A DNA stretch of 64,000 nucleotides from Sphagnum compactum (Eukaryota; Bryophyta; Sphagnopsida; Sphagnales). The position numbers were made by a program, and so were the translations under genes. The stretch is taken from NCBI GenBank assembly GCA_965153455.1, contig OZ234503.1, forward strand, positions 1,426,001 to 1,490,000. Reading direction: 5' to 3'. Every line of letters starts with the position of its first letter. The first letter of the stretch is position 1. The notes under the pieces were generated by a model. The model had not been told where the DNA came from and did no database searches. It worked only from the letters and a program-made list of their open reading frames with translations. Of the stretch, positions 24,234 through 35,469 are shown piece by piece.

Positions 24234-26326
24234 GAAAATTCTATTTTCACACCTTTTTTGGCTAGATTCACACCTTTTTTGCCGGTCCGATTTTAAATAG
24301 AATAAATTTGAGTGTGTCTGACCACCTCCCTGTAAACTGTATGCGCAACGCAACAGGAGATGGAGTTCGCCACGCGGAAAGAGCTGATCGAAGATCTCAG
24401 GAACAGCTATGAACAGGAAGGAGTGGTCCTCACCATCAAGACAAGCAAGGAGAAGCGGGTGGTCTTGAAGTGTGATCGAGGCGGGGAGTATGTCAACGTG
24501 CTGAACCTGACAGATGAAACGCGCCAAAGGGAGACGCACACCAGGCTAACCGGCTGTGATTTTGAGATCGTCTGCTCGTCGGTGAAGGGTGTCTGGGCAG
24601 TCCGTAAGATCTCTGGCAATCACAACCACGAGCTGGGTAGCAACTTGGCAAGCCATGCGGTGAAGCGCCGCTTAAGCGAGTTAGAAAAGGCTAAAGTGCG
24701 AGCGCTCGGTGGGCAAGGCTTGGCGCCAAAGGACATTATCTGCATCGTTCGTAAGGAGTTTGCAAATAGCCACTCGACGGCCAAGGAGATCTACAACGAG
24801 CTTGGGACTGCTCGAGCGGAGGAGTTGCGAGGCCGCAGACCCATTGAAGCACTAGTGGAGCTGATCTCCTGCACTGACTACTTCAGCAAGGTGCGGCTGG
24901 TGGGAGATGCCGTTAACTGTGTGTTCTTTATGCACCAATCATCAGTCAGTATGTGCCAGACGTTCTGCACTGTCTTCCTTCTTGACTGCACCTATAAGAC
25001 CAACAAGTTTGGCATGCCTCTGCTGAACGTGGTTCGCATCACGTCGACCTACGCGACGTTCAACGCTGGCTTCGCCTTCTTGCACGCGGAAAACGAGGAG
25101 ACATACGCTTGGGCTCTGCAGCAGTTTTCGGAGGTGGTATTCCTAAGGTCCTGTGCACGGACCGGGATCTGGCCCTGATGAACGGAATCGCACGAGTCTT
25201 CCCGGGCTGCCACAACATCCTCTGTTGTTGGCACATCAACAAGAACGTGCTTGCTAATTGCAAGACACGCTTCTCCGATGTTGAGTGGCAGGAGTTCATG
25301 CAACGATGGAACCTGGTTGTCTCCAGCACGTCGGTCGAACTATTCGATGTGGCCCTTGGTGCTTTTAAGGAGACCTACGCGGCAAGCCATCCGGCTGCGT
25401 GGAATTACGTTAACAATACTTGGCTGCCACACAAGGAGAAGTTCGTGGCATGCTTTGTGGACGAGTTTCCCCACTTCGGCAGCGCCAGTACGTCGAGGGT
25501 GGAGGGAAACCACCACGTAATCAAGTCATATCTCCGCGTCAGCACTCTCCACCTCTTGACGCTGACAAAGCGGTTGGGGCTCATGCTGGCTAATCAACGC
25601 GTTGAGTTAAATGCTACGATTGAGAAGCAAAAGCAGCATCTGGCGCATCGTTTCAACCACCACTGCTTCAAGAATCTGATTTACAACGTCTCCGATTTCG
25701 CTCTGGGAAAACTACTGGGACAGCTAAAGCTCGCTGAAAAGGGGGGACATGAGGAGCAGCCATGCACTGCGCGGTTCACGAAATCATGGGGTCTGCCCTG
25801 TCATCACTACATTCGCGACTGTCTGGAAACCGAGACTCCGATTCTTCTGCAGGACATTTATGAGCAGTGGCTGTTGGACAGAAACCCCTTGGCCCCTCCT
25901 AGCGTCACTGCAGCTGCGCCGCCACATGAACCGGTATCTCTAAAAAGTTCATTTGTGCAGAAGATGACGGCTACCCTACAGCAAGTACTCAATAATGAGA
26001 ATCCTCGAGCAGGTAGTTTGATTGCCCGCCTCAATCAGGTCTTGGATACGCCTAATGTTCAAGTTCAAGAGCCCTTGGTCGTGGTTAAGAAACGCGGCAG
26101 ACCTGCAGGATCCAAGAACAAGACAAGCACCACCAGAGACAAGTCTCATTTCGAATACGTGGAAGGACGCAAGTGTGGAGTCTGTGGTCAATCAGGGCAC
26201 AACTCAAGAACCTGCCCGCAGAAGTAATTGAGCTGATAAAAGACGCACTCAAATTTATTCTGTTTAAAATCGGACCGGCAAAAAAGGTGTGAATCTAGCC
26301 AAAAAAGGTGTGAAAATAGAATTTTC
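24234..26326 (+). mobile_element. Mutator-like (MULE) DNA transposon, left arm
   Basis: A 2.09 kb element is bounded by ~86-bp terminal inverted repeats (24,234-24,319 and 26,241-26,326) that differ at only a few positions. Each TIR holds two direct copies of a ~20-bp word starting TTCACACCTTTTTTGGC/GCC, plausible transposase binding sites. The word AAAATAAA flanks both ends (24,225 and 26,328) and could be an 8-bp target duplication, though it is low in complexity. The interior is almost entirely the transposase gene and is far more GC-rich than the surrounding DNA. Confidence 0.85.
24360..26227 (+). pseudogene. MULE transposase with FAR1-type N-terminus, frameshifted, left arm
   Basis: The coding region starts at an ATG at 24,360. 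The first frame runs to 25,178 and the second is open to the stop ending at 26,227; homology passes from one to the other at about 25,125-25,140, as if one base had been lost. Order of parts: FAR1-type zinc-finger fold (VLKCDRGG, TGCDFEIVC, GNHNHEL), MULE DDE core with the first Asp in FLLDCTYKTNKFG, the second in LCTDRDLALM, CxxH in CCWHINKN, and the likely Glu in TSRVEGNHHVIKSY; a SWIM-like motif (CTARFTKSWGLPCHHYI) missing one cysteine; an AT-hook-like KKRGRPAGSK; and a C-terminal zinc knuckle CGVCGQSGHNSRTC. About 620 residues if joined, normal for MULE transposases. The shift probably abolishes activity. Confidence 0.85.
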
Positions 26327-27470
26327 CAAAATAAAGCATAAGTCTATGTTTCCAAATGTTAAAAGTAAGATCCAGCAAACTTTGAAATGTGACTGTAATC
26401 CTCACAAGTGTTTAAGTGTAATACTTGGCAAATAACGAAGACAAAAGATTAAAGAAATCAAAAAGCAAAAAGCTGTGATACTATGTTTAGATTTATAAAA
26501 CACATAGAAACAAGAGAAAGACAATGTTGTGAAGTGTTCTAGTCTTATTCATAAAACATCTGTTAAGATGCTCTTACAAGAGTCCAATGTTAGTAAAGCT
26601 AACTTGGTCGAATTTGCATCTACTAAAGGTCACAACCTTTCATGCGAAAGGTTACAATTAGTGTATTATATTATGTACAGCAATACCTTGGCAGATTCAG
26701 CACATAAATGCTGAATAATTAATTTAATTTAAGTTTCCTGGTTTGATGCTTAGACTTTTAATTTGAAAATTTCAAGAATAAAAAATAAATTCATTGTATG
26801 GTTAAGTGATTACTAACAATTCGGACTGTTTTGGTGGTCAAGCAGACCTGTAGTTGACATACTCCACTCTTGATGACCAGAGTTCAAACTCTGCCATTTT
26901 TTCTTCAAAACTTTCACAAATTAAAAAATGAATTTATAAATTTTTTGGCACATTAAAAAATAACTTAATTTATTCCCAAGTCGCCAAGGTACTACGGTAT
27001 ATATTTGTGTACAATGCCAACAATTGAGACATGAAAAAACACAAAAGACATTGTTTTTATTCCATTCCATTCAACCAAAATATCAAGCACTTGATCCATG
27101 TCCATTGCTCTTGTAGTGACAATCACTAACAGATCCTCACAGGGTTCACATAAACCAGTTTTGATTATCATCACCATTGCAAATTTTTTTTAAAAGGCAC
27201 ACATGAATCTATAAAAATTCAATAGCACTGGAAACAGTTGTGCCTACAACAACAATCACGTCTCTGGGGATCGTGTTTGCTTCATTTCTTTATTTGATTA
27301 ATCAAACTAAGGTCCATAAGATCATCCAACATTGATGAATTTGTTTTCCTTCCATGGATGCCAGGGCATGGCAGATCTCTGCATGATTGCACTGGTCTCG
27401 ATTTGAGTTGGCAACGGAGATGTAGTGTATCATGGATGCACCTTGAGTGCTTGGGTGCAGCAAGCCAAAT
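26327..27470. other. Intergenic between MULE and germin-like gene, left arm
   Basis: No convincing coding frame. A tRNA-like, possibly SINE-derived segment sits near 26,832-26,899. The rest is plain AT-rich DNA, mirrored at 41,933-43,076. Confidence 0.45.
26832..26899 (+). repeat. tRNA-like/SINE-like segment, left arm
   Basis: GGTGGTCAAGCAGACCTG followed ~35 bp later by AGAGTTCAAACTCTGCC resembles the D-arm side and the T-arm of a tRNA (B-box-like GTTCAAACTCT with a 5-bp pairing stem). An anticodon stem is not convincing, so a decayed SINE or tRNA relic is the cautious call. Mirror at about 42,504-42,571. Confidence 0.25.
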
Positions 27471-28957
27471 TCACATCATTTCTATTAAACCCATTTTCCC
27501 GGGAACACAGTGAGCTTTGCTGCTCTTTTGCAAGGTAGTCAAATCAGGGGAAATGGAATTTGCAATCTTTTTGAGTACTGAAAATTCAATGTTGAGGGCT
27601 GTTGCAAGGGTGAGTTCGGGAACTCTGAACAAGGAAGCTCCCGCATTCTGTAGATCACATCCACACAATTTATTGATCAGATCAAGAAGATATGGAATGT
27701 ATGCGATCAATGGCATTCCGGGGTGAATTTATTGCTTCCAAATTTCTAGATATTTAGATTCTTTTACAGCATTTGTGGGACTGAACTTGAATAGGCATCA
27801 TCAGCCCATGTGATGTAAAAATTTATTCCTAATCTAGTCGCCAGATCTCGACCCATAACTTAAGCAGTACACAAGGTGGTCATTACTGTGCAGGGTTGGG
27901 TAGATTATGTACCAATGTTCCAGGGTTCTGGCTGTTGAGAGCAGAGATGTATGTGGCATTTTCTGTGCCTAAGTTGATTTCAAAATGAAGTAACCCTCTT
28001 GGAAATAATGTGGAATCTCCTGGGCGGATTATGTCAAGATGCGCGTTTCCTGCAGCCAAGTAATTGCACTTGTAGCTTTCAGAGGGTAAGCTCTCAGGTG
28101 AAGCACTACATGGATATTACATTGAAATGGTCAAATTTCTCACACAAAAGGCCGCTTGCTAATGTAACATATGCCAGAATAAACATCACATTCTGTGCCT
28201 CACAATAATATCTATGAAACTAGAATGTTTACCTCACACACATGTGCCATGAGCCGTGGCCTTTTGTGTGAAAAAAACCACATTCTCTTGTAGGGCATGC
28301 ATACACAATTGGACATTGTGTTAATGATTGCAAGAGCTTATCAAAAGTTTAACAGCTGCAATATGATAATTACTCACCTGACGTGTCGATGAAGCCCACT
28401 TGGAGTGGACCACCGCTGATGAGCGAGAGCAGTTCAGATGCTCGCGGATGTGTGTGTGGCACATTCACTCCACACGGCACCATCTCAAATCTCACCACGG
28501 TTATGCCTCCAGACCTACAGATAGACATAAGTATATAACCGACACAGCAAGCACCCATTAGTACTGATTTACAGACTAGTGGAGATGATACAATAGGCTG
28601 CAGGCATTTTAACTGTGTGTCACTGTGATCACAACAGCTTAATGACTAAAAGGGACCCGAACTAGACATGTACAACACTAGTAGAGCGATCTATAGATCG
28701 GTGTGTGCATGGAGATATAATACGTACGTGGTGGCAGGAAAGTTTCGAGTGTTCAGAGCGGCACGGACACCTCCAGGGCCCGAAGAGACATCGCCATTGT
28801 GAAAGATGTCACGAATAGTGAAGCTGGTGAGATTGAGTGGATTGTCGAGCAATGGATCAGGGTCGGCCGCAGTCACTGATGTGATTTGCATGCAACCCAT
28901 CGCGATGACTACCACCAAGCAGAGCACAGCCTGCATTCGGTCGTAACGTGATCCCAT
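27471..28957 (-). CDS. Germin-like protein (cupin), left-arm copy
   Basis: Four exons on the minus strand: 28,728-28,957, 28,378-28,514, 27,913-28,049 and 27,471-27,647, all with GT-AG borders and matching phases, giving 226 residues. Germin-like proteins are secreted, Mn-binding cupins of the plant cell wall, some with oxalate oxidase or superoxide dismutase activity. Residues 1-30 form a signal peptide (VLCLVVVIAMGC core, VTA-AD cleavage). Germin box 1 is PHTHPRASE (His97, His99, Glu104) and box 2 is GDSTLFPRGLLHF (His144), so all four metal ligands are kept. The usual N-terminal cysteine pair is missing. N-glycosylation sequons NLT and NAT are present. It is a base-for-base mirror of the copy at 40,446-41,932 and points away from it. 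Confidence 0.9.
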
Positions 28958-29389
28958 GGTAGCTAGCCAGCTGCTGATGAAGTAGACTTGAGTGGAGAAA
29001 TTAAATAGGAGCAATGAAAGAGGCGAAAAATCTGCACTAGCTAGGCGGAGAAGGGAAGCGAGCTGATGCTGATCAAGTGCTGGGGAGATGAGTTGTGAGA
29101 CTTGAAAATTGTGTGCAACTCTATAAGAAAAAAAACCGTGCACTGTTGCTTTCACGTGCGTTTGAGCTCAGGCAGCCCTAGTGCACAACCCCATCACTGC
29201 ACTGCACGGCACAGTGTGTTTTCCCCCGATTCTTAGAAGTTGCTGCCATGGCCAAATTGGTAAGGTTGCATCAGCATGACGCCAAAATCAAACGCTAGGT
29301 TCCAGGCAGACTGTGTTTTTTTTTTCCTGGTGATTTATCGCCAGATTTCTACTTTTAAAGAACCCTGGCTACCAATACAAGGGGGGTTT

Positions 29390-30060
29390 TCCCTTTTTAA
29401 ATCGCCAAAAAGCGACAGCAATTGTTTTTGGTGTCGCCACATTTATGTCTACTGACTGCAGTTTGACGAGGTCCTTCAAATAATGTCGCCAACTTGACGA
29501 AAGTCGCCGAGGGATGCTCACCACCCTGACTCAGCAAATTGAATAAGTAAAAACACTGGTTCCAGCACACCCGCTTTGACACCCGCTTCCAGTACCGCGC
29601 TGGGTGTTGAGTCCAAACCACCCAAATCCAGGTCGAAATCTGGCGGCTACTTTAAGACCCAAAAAAACACACTGCCCAACACCAACCAGCCTTCTTTCTT
29701 TTTGGCGAAAAATCGCCAAATCACCACGCCGCCTCAAATTTCTGGCGACACTCCTCGTTTTTCTCTATAAGAATTCATCAAAGTCCGCCCTCGGAGCGGG
29801 GGGGGGGGGGTCTGGCGTATCGCCACAAGTCTGGCTTCTTTAAAACAAGAAAAAACACTACCCAAACCACCAGGCTTCCTTCTTTTTTTGGGGCGAAAAA
29901 TTGACACTGCCTCACAAAAACTTCTGGCGGAATTTTCCCTTTTTCTCAAATAGAATTCATCAAAGTTCGCCCTTTCTGGCGGGGGGCGGGGGCGTGTCGT
30001 CACAAGTCTGTGTACTGGGCTACGGTGGTAATGATCGTGTACAAAAATGTCGCCAGTTAA
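29390..30060. repeat. GGCGA/TCGCC-rich region with ~180-bp tandem duplication, left arm
   Basis: Upstream of the left germin-like gene, two tandem copies of a ~180-bp unit (about 29,640-29,820 and 29,824-30,005) share CTTCTTTCTTTTTGGCGAAA, AGAATTCATCAAAGTCCGCC and a following G-rich run (12 G at about 29,798-29,809; a broken GGCGGGGGGCGGGGGCG near 29,979). The motifs TGGCGA and TCGCCA recur at least fifteen times on either strand over ~650 bp. Some, such as TTTGGCGAAA, resemble E2F sites, but the number and spread look more like repeat structure. Mirrored at about 39,343-40,013. Confidence 0.6.
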
Positions 30061-30483
30061 GGCGAAATCAGACTGATTCTGTCTGGCGACGCTGGCCACT
30101 GCTTGTACAGTACAGAACTGAGAAAACGTTACTAATGACTGACACCCACCAACTGTAAAGAGTGAAGAGTTCTTATCGACAAACTGTAACGTGTGATAAA
30201 GCTCACTGTTAGCTGCATGTAGTTGTAACTTTAAAATCATACATCTTCGAGACTGACACCAGTCTCAAGACTTTCATGGCCTTGCAAGTTGCTGTAAGTT
30301 GACACACAACGTTGTGATCCACCCAATTGATTTTCAAGGCCAGAGTGAACCAGCAGTCACCAACGCACCAGTTGGCCATTCACACTGGATGGGCTCCGGT
30401 TTTTCATTCGGCGTCAGATGGTTAATCATCGCAGTCCATTTCTTTTCGCTGCTGATCACTATACTTTCTTTTTGTTTGGTTTG

Positions 30484-30788
30484 TGACTATAAGAGTAGAG
30501 AACCCATTTCCAATCGTAATCAAACCAAGAGAACCTAATGCATACATGTACAATACAATTATAGTCATAGCCAATGTTGATCTACTGGGTTATGAAGTTT
30601 TAGTGATCAATCCATAGTGAAATTTAGGTTAGCATATGTGTTATTTAATTTACATACAATGTTAATCTGTTGGGTCATGAAGTTTTAGTGATGGGTTGGT
30701 TTATTTCAGGACGGTTGGTAAATTTATTCACCAATGTGGTTCTAGTCCATTGAAGCATTCATTTGAGCAATGTGTGTGTGTATCGCAG
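30484..30788. repeat. Spacer start with ~86-bp direct repeat
   Basis: Beyond the inner end of the left arm, CAATGTTGATCTACTGGGTT followed by ATGAAGTTTTAGTGAT (about 30,573) recurs with few changes at about 30,659, a direct repeat 86 bp apart. No gene was recognised. Confidence 0.45.
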
Positions 30789-31887
30789 ATGGCACCAGAA
30801 ATTGACCTGGAGGAAGCACAACCAGATGATGATGACTTGGGTCTCACCAAACATAAACGTCTCTTGACAAAAAAGCTTCGACAAATTCAACATGAGTAAG
30901 CATCATTGTACATAACATACAAACATACACAATTTTATGTAACTTTTGAAATTTGGACACCTAGACATACTAATTTTTTCATCACTAAGAGAAGTGCTTC
31001 ACAATGTAATGCAAAATTTGTTAAATGTATATGTGACCACATTTTTGTATCTATGTGGAAATTTGGATGTAGCACAACATTTGCAAGATTGGACAAAAAT
31101 ACATCAGACCATTCCTTGCATCAAGCACTAGTGGTATCAGCACTTCTGCTAATACAAGCCCACATAATGTCAGCCCAATTTGCACACCCCAATCAACTTC
31201 ATATAGTAAAAACCAAAACCTTCATCTGATTCATTTAATGGGTGTTCACTTGATATAATAGATTGAAACAATATATTGGCATGCAATTGTGATGATGAAA
31301 TTCATGGACAAAAACCAATTGTTTCTCTTTTTTTTTTGTATTTTCCTATTGAAAATTAAAGATTAATTGATTATATATTGATTTGCCTTTGTCAAAACCT
31401 TCATGGTCAATTCTAAATTTGCCCTTAACATTTCGTAACTTCATCATAGGAAGGCAATGTTCATTAACACCTTTTTCATTAATATTTGTAATCTAGTTTG
31501 TTGATTCTATGTATAGTTGGGAAAAAAGAAAAATTACAAAATATTATTGTCATTGTTTATTGAGGACTTATGTTCCAAAATGTAAATATCCTTAATGTTG
31601 TTTTTGATTTTGATATGACACATATGTGACATTCTTCGACCTTTTGAGACCATTAAAAATTGTGCAAAAAAACTTGTGACAAAACAGATTCAAATGACCC
31701 TGATCATGTTAATTGCATGGAGCGACGAAGTTTATTAGCTGAAGCAATCAAGCAAGAAAAACAAGACCTTGAACGTGCAAATCAAACACACGAGAGATGG
31801 ACTTTTGCCCATGAGGATCATAGTGATGCCTCAAAAAAAATTTCCTCCTCTCCTGCAATAAACCGTGCTCGACTTTTTGAATCTTAA
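30789..31887 (+). CDS. Possible small gene with two coding stretches, unrecognised
   Basis: Two coding-like stretches lie on the plus strand. The first (30,789 to about 30,895) follows an acceptor-like CGCAG, begins MAPEIDLEEAQPDDDDLGLT, continues basic (KHKRLLTKKLRQIQHE) and ends at a donor-like GTAAGC. The second (about 31,660-31,887, stop TAA) is highly charged and helical, with ERRSLLAEAIKQEKQDLER and a C-terminal INRARLFES. The phases of the obvious splice sites do not fit each other, so either an exon is missing or the gene is broken. I do not recognise the family. A coiled-coil or nuclear protein is possible from composition only. Confidence 0.28.
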
Positions 31888-33626
31888 AAAACATGTCATT
31901 GTTTGTACACTCATTGCATTGTAGTCCATTGGGTGAAGAATCATGTGTTGTTTTTGTCTCTTGATGCCTCCCCTCCCATCTATCAATTGTGCCTTTATCT
32001 TAATTTTTGTTTGATGTATGATGTGCACATGTGTGGTTAGATAGTTTTAAGAAGTTTGAGCATGAGTTAAGAACGGTTCACAAATTATATATCATGAATT
32101 GGTACATTAACAATCTCAAAAATATTGGAAGATGTTCATTCCCATATGAAAGAGTGGTATTGAATCAAAAAAATTTATTTGGATCTAATTAAGTTTCCTC
32201 CTATTATTAGCTTAAGAATTTTGTTAGTGCAAAACAAAGTTGAAAATCTTTTAAATTTCATATTAGCGTTATTTGAGTTTTGGAGGAATGTTAGGGATTT
32301 TTAGGGTGCACTTAGGTTGTATTTTTTTTGTTGGAAGTGTAGGTATTAGTTTTGGGGAATGTTATGGCTCTTCAAGTGCAATTGGCTTTGTATACAATTT
32401 TGAAATCTTGAACATTTTGAAACTCTTATTAAATTGTGGGTTGAAATGATTTTTTGGGCCTTTGTTGTCTTTTTTTTAATCCCCTTACAATTGAAGCTTT
32501 TGATTCCTAGAGTTAAATGTAACAAAAAATCATTCTTACAAAAGACTAGAAGCTTTTTGTTGTGATTTCCCCAAGGGTTTAAGGTTTAAGAGTTTAGGTA
32601 AACCCATTAGCTAGTCTCTCTTTTAAACTATTGGAAATAATATAACTTTTTTTTCACCATTGTGATCATGCATAATCATAAAATGTTAATTGTTTTTGCA
32701 AACTTTAGCAATGTTCAAAAGATAATAATGGGCTATTGAAAATAACTTGCCCAATTGTTTCTTTTCAAGTTGAAAGGTTTATAGTTCCCTTTGGTTGGTT
32801 GGACATTTTCAAACTATTGAGGTTTAGATTAATTTTTAAATGGAAAAATAATTCTAGGATTAAAAGGCAATTACAAGCTTTCATTTTTTTTAATGAGTTT
32901 GGTAGCAATCCATGCTTGGAAGTTTTGGATTTTAGTTTGAATATTCAATTCAATAGTTGTGATTTTTCTATAATATTTTTAGTTGTATGTGAATGGAACA
33001 ATTTGGTAGAATGAAAAATTGGAATAATTTTAGAATACAAATTTCATGTGGTGATTAACATTAGTTGCCAAGGTTTAATACCACCTAAGGTAAAAGTTAT
33101 ACACAAAATTCAGTCAAATTGTTGTTTCATTACACCACATGAAATCATTGTTGTGAATGACACCCATTGAACCTAAAATGGATCATACATATTCTATACA
33201 ATTATCCAAATAATTTAGGGTATATTTCAAAATTCATGTGTTCATCCATTCAATTGATATTTAAAATTTGTTTAAATGATTTATTAGGATGGTGGAATTT
33301 ATAAAACTTTTCATAGAGCTTTCACAATCTAACTTTTAAAGTATGTTTGAATAGATTTAAAGCAACCCATTACTTTTGGTATAATCAACATTACTTGACA
33401 TATGACCTTGTAACATGATCTTGTGCACCTTGTTTTATGTCCCAAGTTTTTCGCAATGAATATAATTTAACTAGCATTTGAGTGTAGTTCCACATATTTG
33501 TCTCCAATTTTTTTGATAAAAATTTGTGTATAATTTAGATTATGCTTAAACATTATTTATCATTATTTTTTCTAACCTTTGTTTGCAAAAATGGTTTTTA
33601 TGCTCGAAACAGTTTCATGTTGGTGA
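31888..33626. other. Spacer DNA, nothing recognised
   Basis: AT-rich with no gene or repeat that I can support; it ends at the Helitron 3' terminus. Confidence 0.45.
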
Positions 33627-33761
33627 CTAGCGTGTACCCCCGTTGCGTTCGCTGCCGGGATAGGCATGATGTGACGAATGTAATCATTTTATTACACTAA
33701 ATAATACATATACATGCAGACAGTACAATCTATCAAATACTTCCTTCTAAACTACATTAGG

Positions 33762-33920
33762 GGTGTAGCCTTCCAAATGTTCGTGTCTAGCTACGGGTAA
33801 GATCTTGAGACCATCTTTGCAAGTAACCCGTGAGACAGCTACATACAATTGGCCATGACTCATGAGTAAACACCTGGCTTCGTCAGATACACTCCCACTG
33901 ATGCTTCATCCCAGCAATTT
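33762..33920 (-). pseudogene. PIF1/Helitron helicase C-terminal relic
   Basis: Minus-strand translation gives VGVYLTKPGVYS, a one-base frame change, then SHGQLYVAVSRVTCKDGLKI and a tail ending in YTPNVV and a stop. This is motif VI of PIF1-like helicases (SHGQLYVALSRV.S..GLKIL in the family) and the short C-terminal tail. Everything N-terminal to it, including the Walker motifs and the Rep domain, is absent. Confidence 0.85.
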
Positions 33921-33937
33921 AATTTTTTTTGCAAACA

Positions 33938-34291
33938 TCAACCTAATTTTATTTCGCTGGTTGCTTCCACCCAGCAGCCTGAAGTCACAAAAGATGGGGT
34001 TTTCCACAGGGTGGGTGTGAGTGTGGGTGCTGGTTTTGAGGATGTTACAAACCACTGTTGAGCGGTTCTCACTTCTTCATGAGAATAATCAATTCCAGTT
34101 CTCAGAGTCATTGGTGTTGACAACTTGTAGTTGTCTGTGACTTTTGCCTCAGCCCGCCAACCCAAAACTCTTGTATAATAGATCCGTCCGGCTTCAGGGG
34201 AGGCTTCATTCACAGCCGCCGCCATCGCTCCTGCTATTGCTATTCCTGCTGCTGCGGCTCTTGTTGCTGTAAATAGACGGATTTCATCCAT
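33938..34291 (-). other. Open stretch inside the Helitron, possible captured gene fragment
   Basis: A 117-codon open frame on the minus strand starts with an alanine-rich segment (TRAAAAGIAIAGAMAAAVNE) followed by a polar part with LGWRAEAKVTDNYKLSTP. The composition is GC-richer than the flanks. Helitrons often pick up host gene pieces, and this may be one, but I do not recognise the source and it may not be translated. Confidence 0.3.
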
Positions 34292-34375
34292 CCGGCTGGA
34301 TGACGGGACGGATGACGGCTAGGGCGGATTTAGGGGTTGCTTCATTTCATCGGCCCAAAACGCTTCATATATAGA

Positions 34376-35469
34376 TATTCATTATTGTTTTATGTTACTA
34401 TTTGACATGAAAATCCAATATGCATGAAAGGGTTCCAAGATATATTTACACAATTTGCATGTAATGTACTTGATTGTGATGGTATTGTTGATTTGTAATT
34501 CTTTTTTTTATTAATTTTGTTTGGGTTATTTCATGATCATTTTGAATTTCAATTTCAATTGTCGATAATAACTAATGTATATGAGAATAATTCATGAATT
34601 GTTATGTTAATTAATGTTGGAAATGGGTTCTAATAGTGATTGAATTTTGACAAAATATCATATTGTGGATATTGCATGTATTTGATTAAATAAAGGGGTT
34701 TAAATAAATAGTTAGTTTGAATAAGTTTTGATGAATATTCACAAGTTGATGTTCAAACTTTCTATGAAAACCAAGTTTGAACATCAACTTGTGAGTATTC
34801 ATCAAAACTTAGTGATTTGAGTGTTATTTCAACTTGTCTAATTCATTCCAAAGTCAATTATTCCAACGACGATGATTCATCAAAGTTGGTTTACATAAGA
34901 CAATATTAAAGTCTTCAAATCATGGTACATTGGACAATCCCAAATTGGAATTTGTTTAGCCCATTCCCAAGTGAAGAGGCATGGAAAGGTGTTTTTTCAG
35001 ATTAGTGTATTTTTTTCCCACACCATAAGAACACAAAAATATATTGAATACATTCTCCACCAATTTGCATACCATCTGTCTTTAATTGAATTTGAATTCA
35101 ATTCAATTGAATCTTATTCCAATAGCTGAAGTGAATTTTAATTTAAAATAAATCAAATTGAATTTAAATACATTGAATGGATTTCAATTTCATATAAGAA
35201 TGAATTGTTGTTTTTCACTTTGACAACATTCAAAAACATTTCTTGCTTCACAATGATATTTGTTGTTTCCTTGTTTTTTTTATGTTTTTAGTCTTGGTGC
35301 AAATAAGGAGGATTTATTGCATGTTGCATATTACATCATATCATCATTACCTTTTGGCCAAAATTTAATTTTATCAATGTTATTTCAACATTTGATGTCA
35401 TTGACATATGAACATGTAATGAACTTTCTATGTTTGGGCATGCATATTTTTTTTCTTTCATTGTGATTT
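34376..35469. other. Spacer DNA with one long foldback
   Basis: AT-rich and without a recognisable gene. The only clear structure is the foldback at 34,722-34,811. Confidence 0.45.
34722..34811. repeat. 39-bp-arm foldback (hairpin)
   Basis: TAAGTTTTGATGAATATTCA and the following CAAGTTGATGTTCAAACTT are mirrored, after a loop of ~13 bases (TCTATGAAAACCA), by a segment ending ATTCATCAAAACTTA. Only one mismatch is visible in ~38 pairs. The size and near-perfect stem would suit a young inverted-repeat small-RNA locus or a foldback element. Confidence 0.75.

Larger units (their letters stand above)
16284..30483 (+). repeat. Left arm of a giant inverted repeat (palindrome)
   Basis: This arm is the reverse complement of 38,905-52,842. 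Corresponding positions add up to 69,403 without any change from about 21,576 to 30,240, so there are no indels over ~8.7 kb and I found no substitutions in the stretches compared. Outside that core, paired positions add to 69,410-69,432 and the sequences differ by a few percent. The arm starts in TGCAACAAAGTTCAACAAC, inside the LRR array. A ~294 bp segment at about 16,534-16,827 is absent from the other arm. It contains the outer decayed zone, a kinase relic, a minisatellite, a Mutator-like element and a germin-like gene. Confidence 0.93.
33627..34375 (-). mobile_element. Non-autonomous Helitron (749 bp)
   Basis: On the minus strand the element begins TCTATATATGAAGCGTTTTG and ends in CTAG, preceded by a short GC-rich hairpin (33,638-33,660, CCCG...CGGG around GCG-TT-CGC) about 11 bases before the end. 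It sits between host A and T. These are the classic Helitron marks: 5' TC, 3' hairpin plus CTRR, A^T target. Near the 3' end it keeps a relic of the helicase, and its 5' half carries an unrelated open stretch, perhaps captured host sequence. Without Rep or a full helicase it cannot move on its own. Confidence 0.85.

Noticed and set aside
23718-24539. 273-codon open frame on the minus strand (mirror 44,864-45,685)
   Set aside because: It runs through the MULE 5' end antisense, the TIR and the minisatellite. The open frame is explained by repeat composition and no domain is visible.
25109-26227. A separate zinc-knuckle protein gene in the second MULE frame
   Set aside because: It begins at TTG with no suitable ATG nearby, and its first residues continue the DDE domain of the upstream frame, so it is the second half of one frameshifted gene.
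26832-26899. A functional tRNA gene
   Set aside because: Only the T-arm-like part pairs well; no acceptable anticodon stem or acceptor stem could be formed.
29734-30240. 168-codon open frame in the region upstream of the germin-like genes (mirror 39,163-39,669)
   Set aside because: It crosses the TGGCGA-rich tandem duplication and shows no domain; its two halves are translations of the same repeat.
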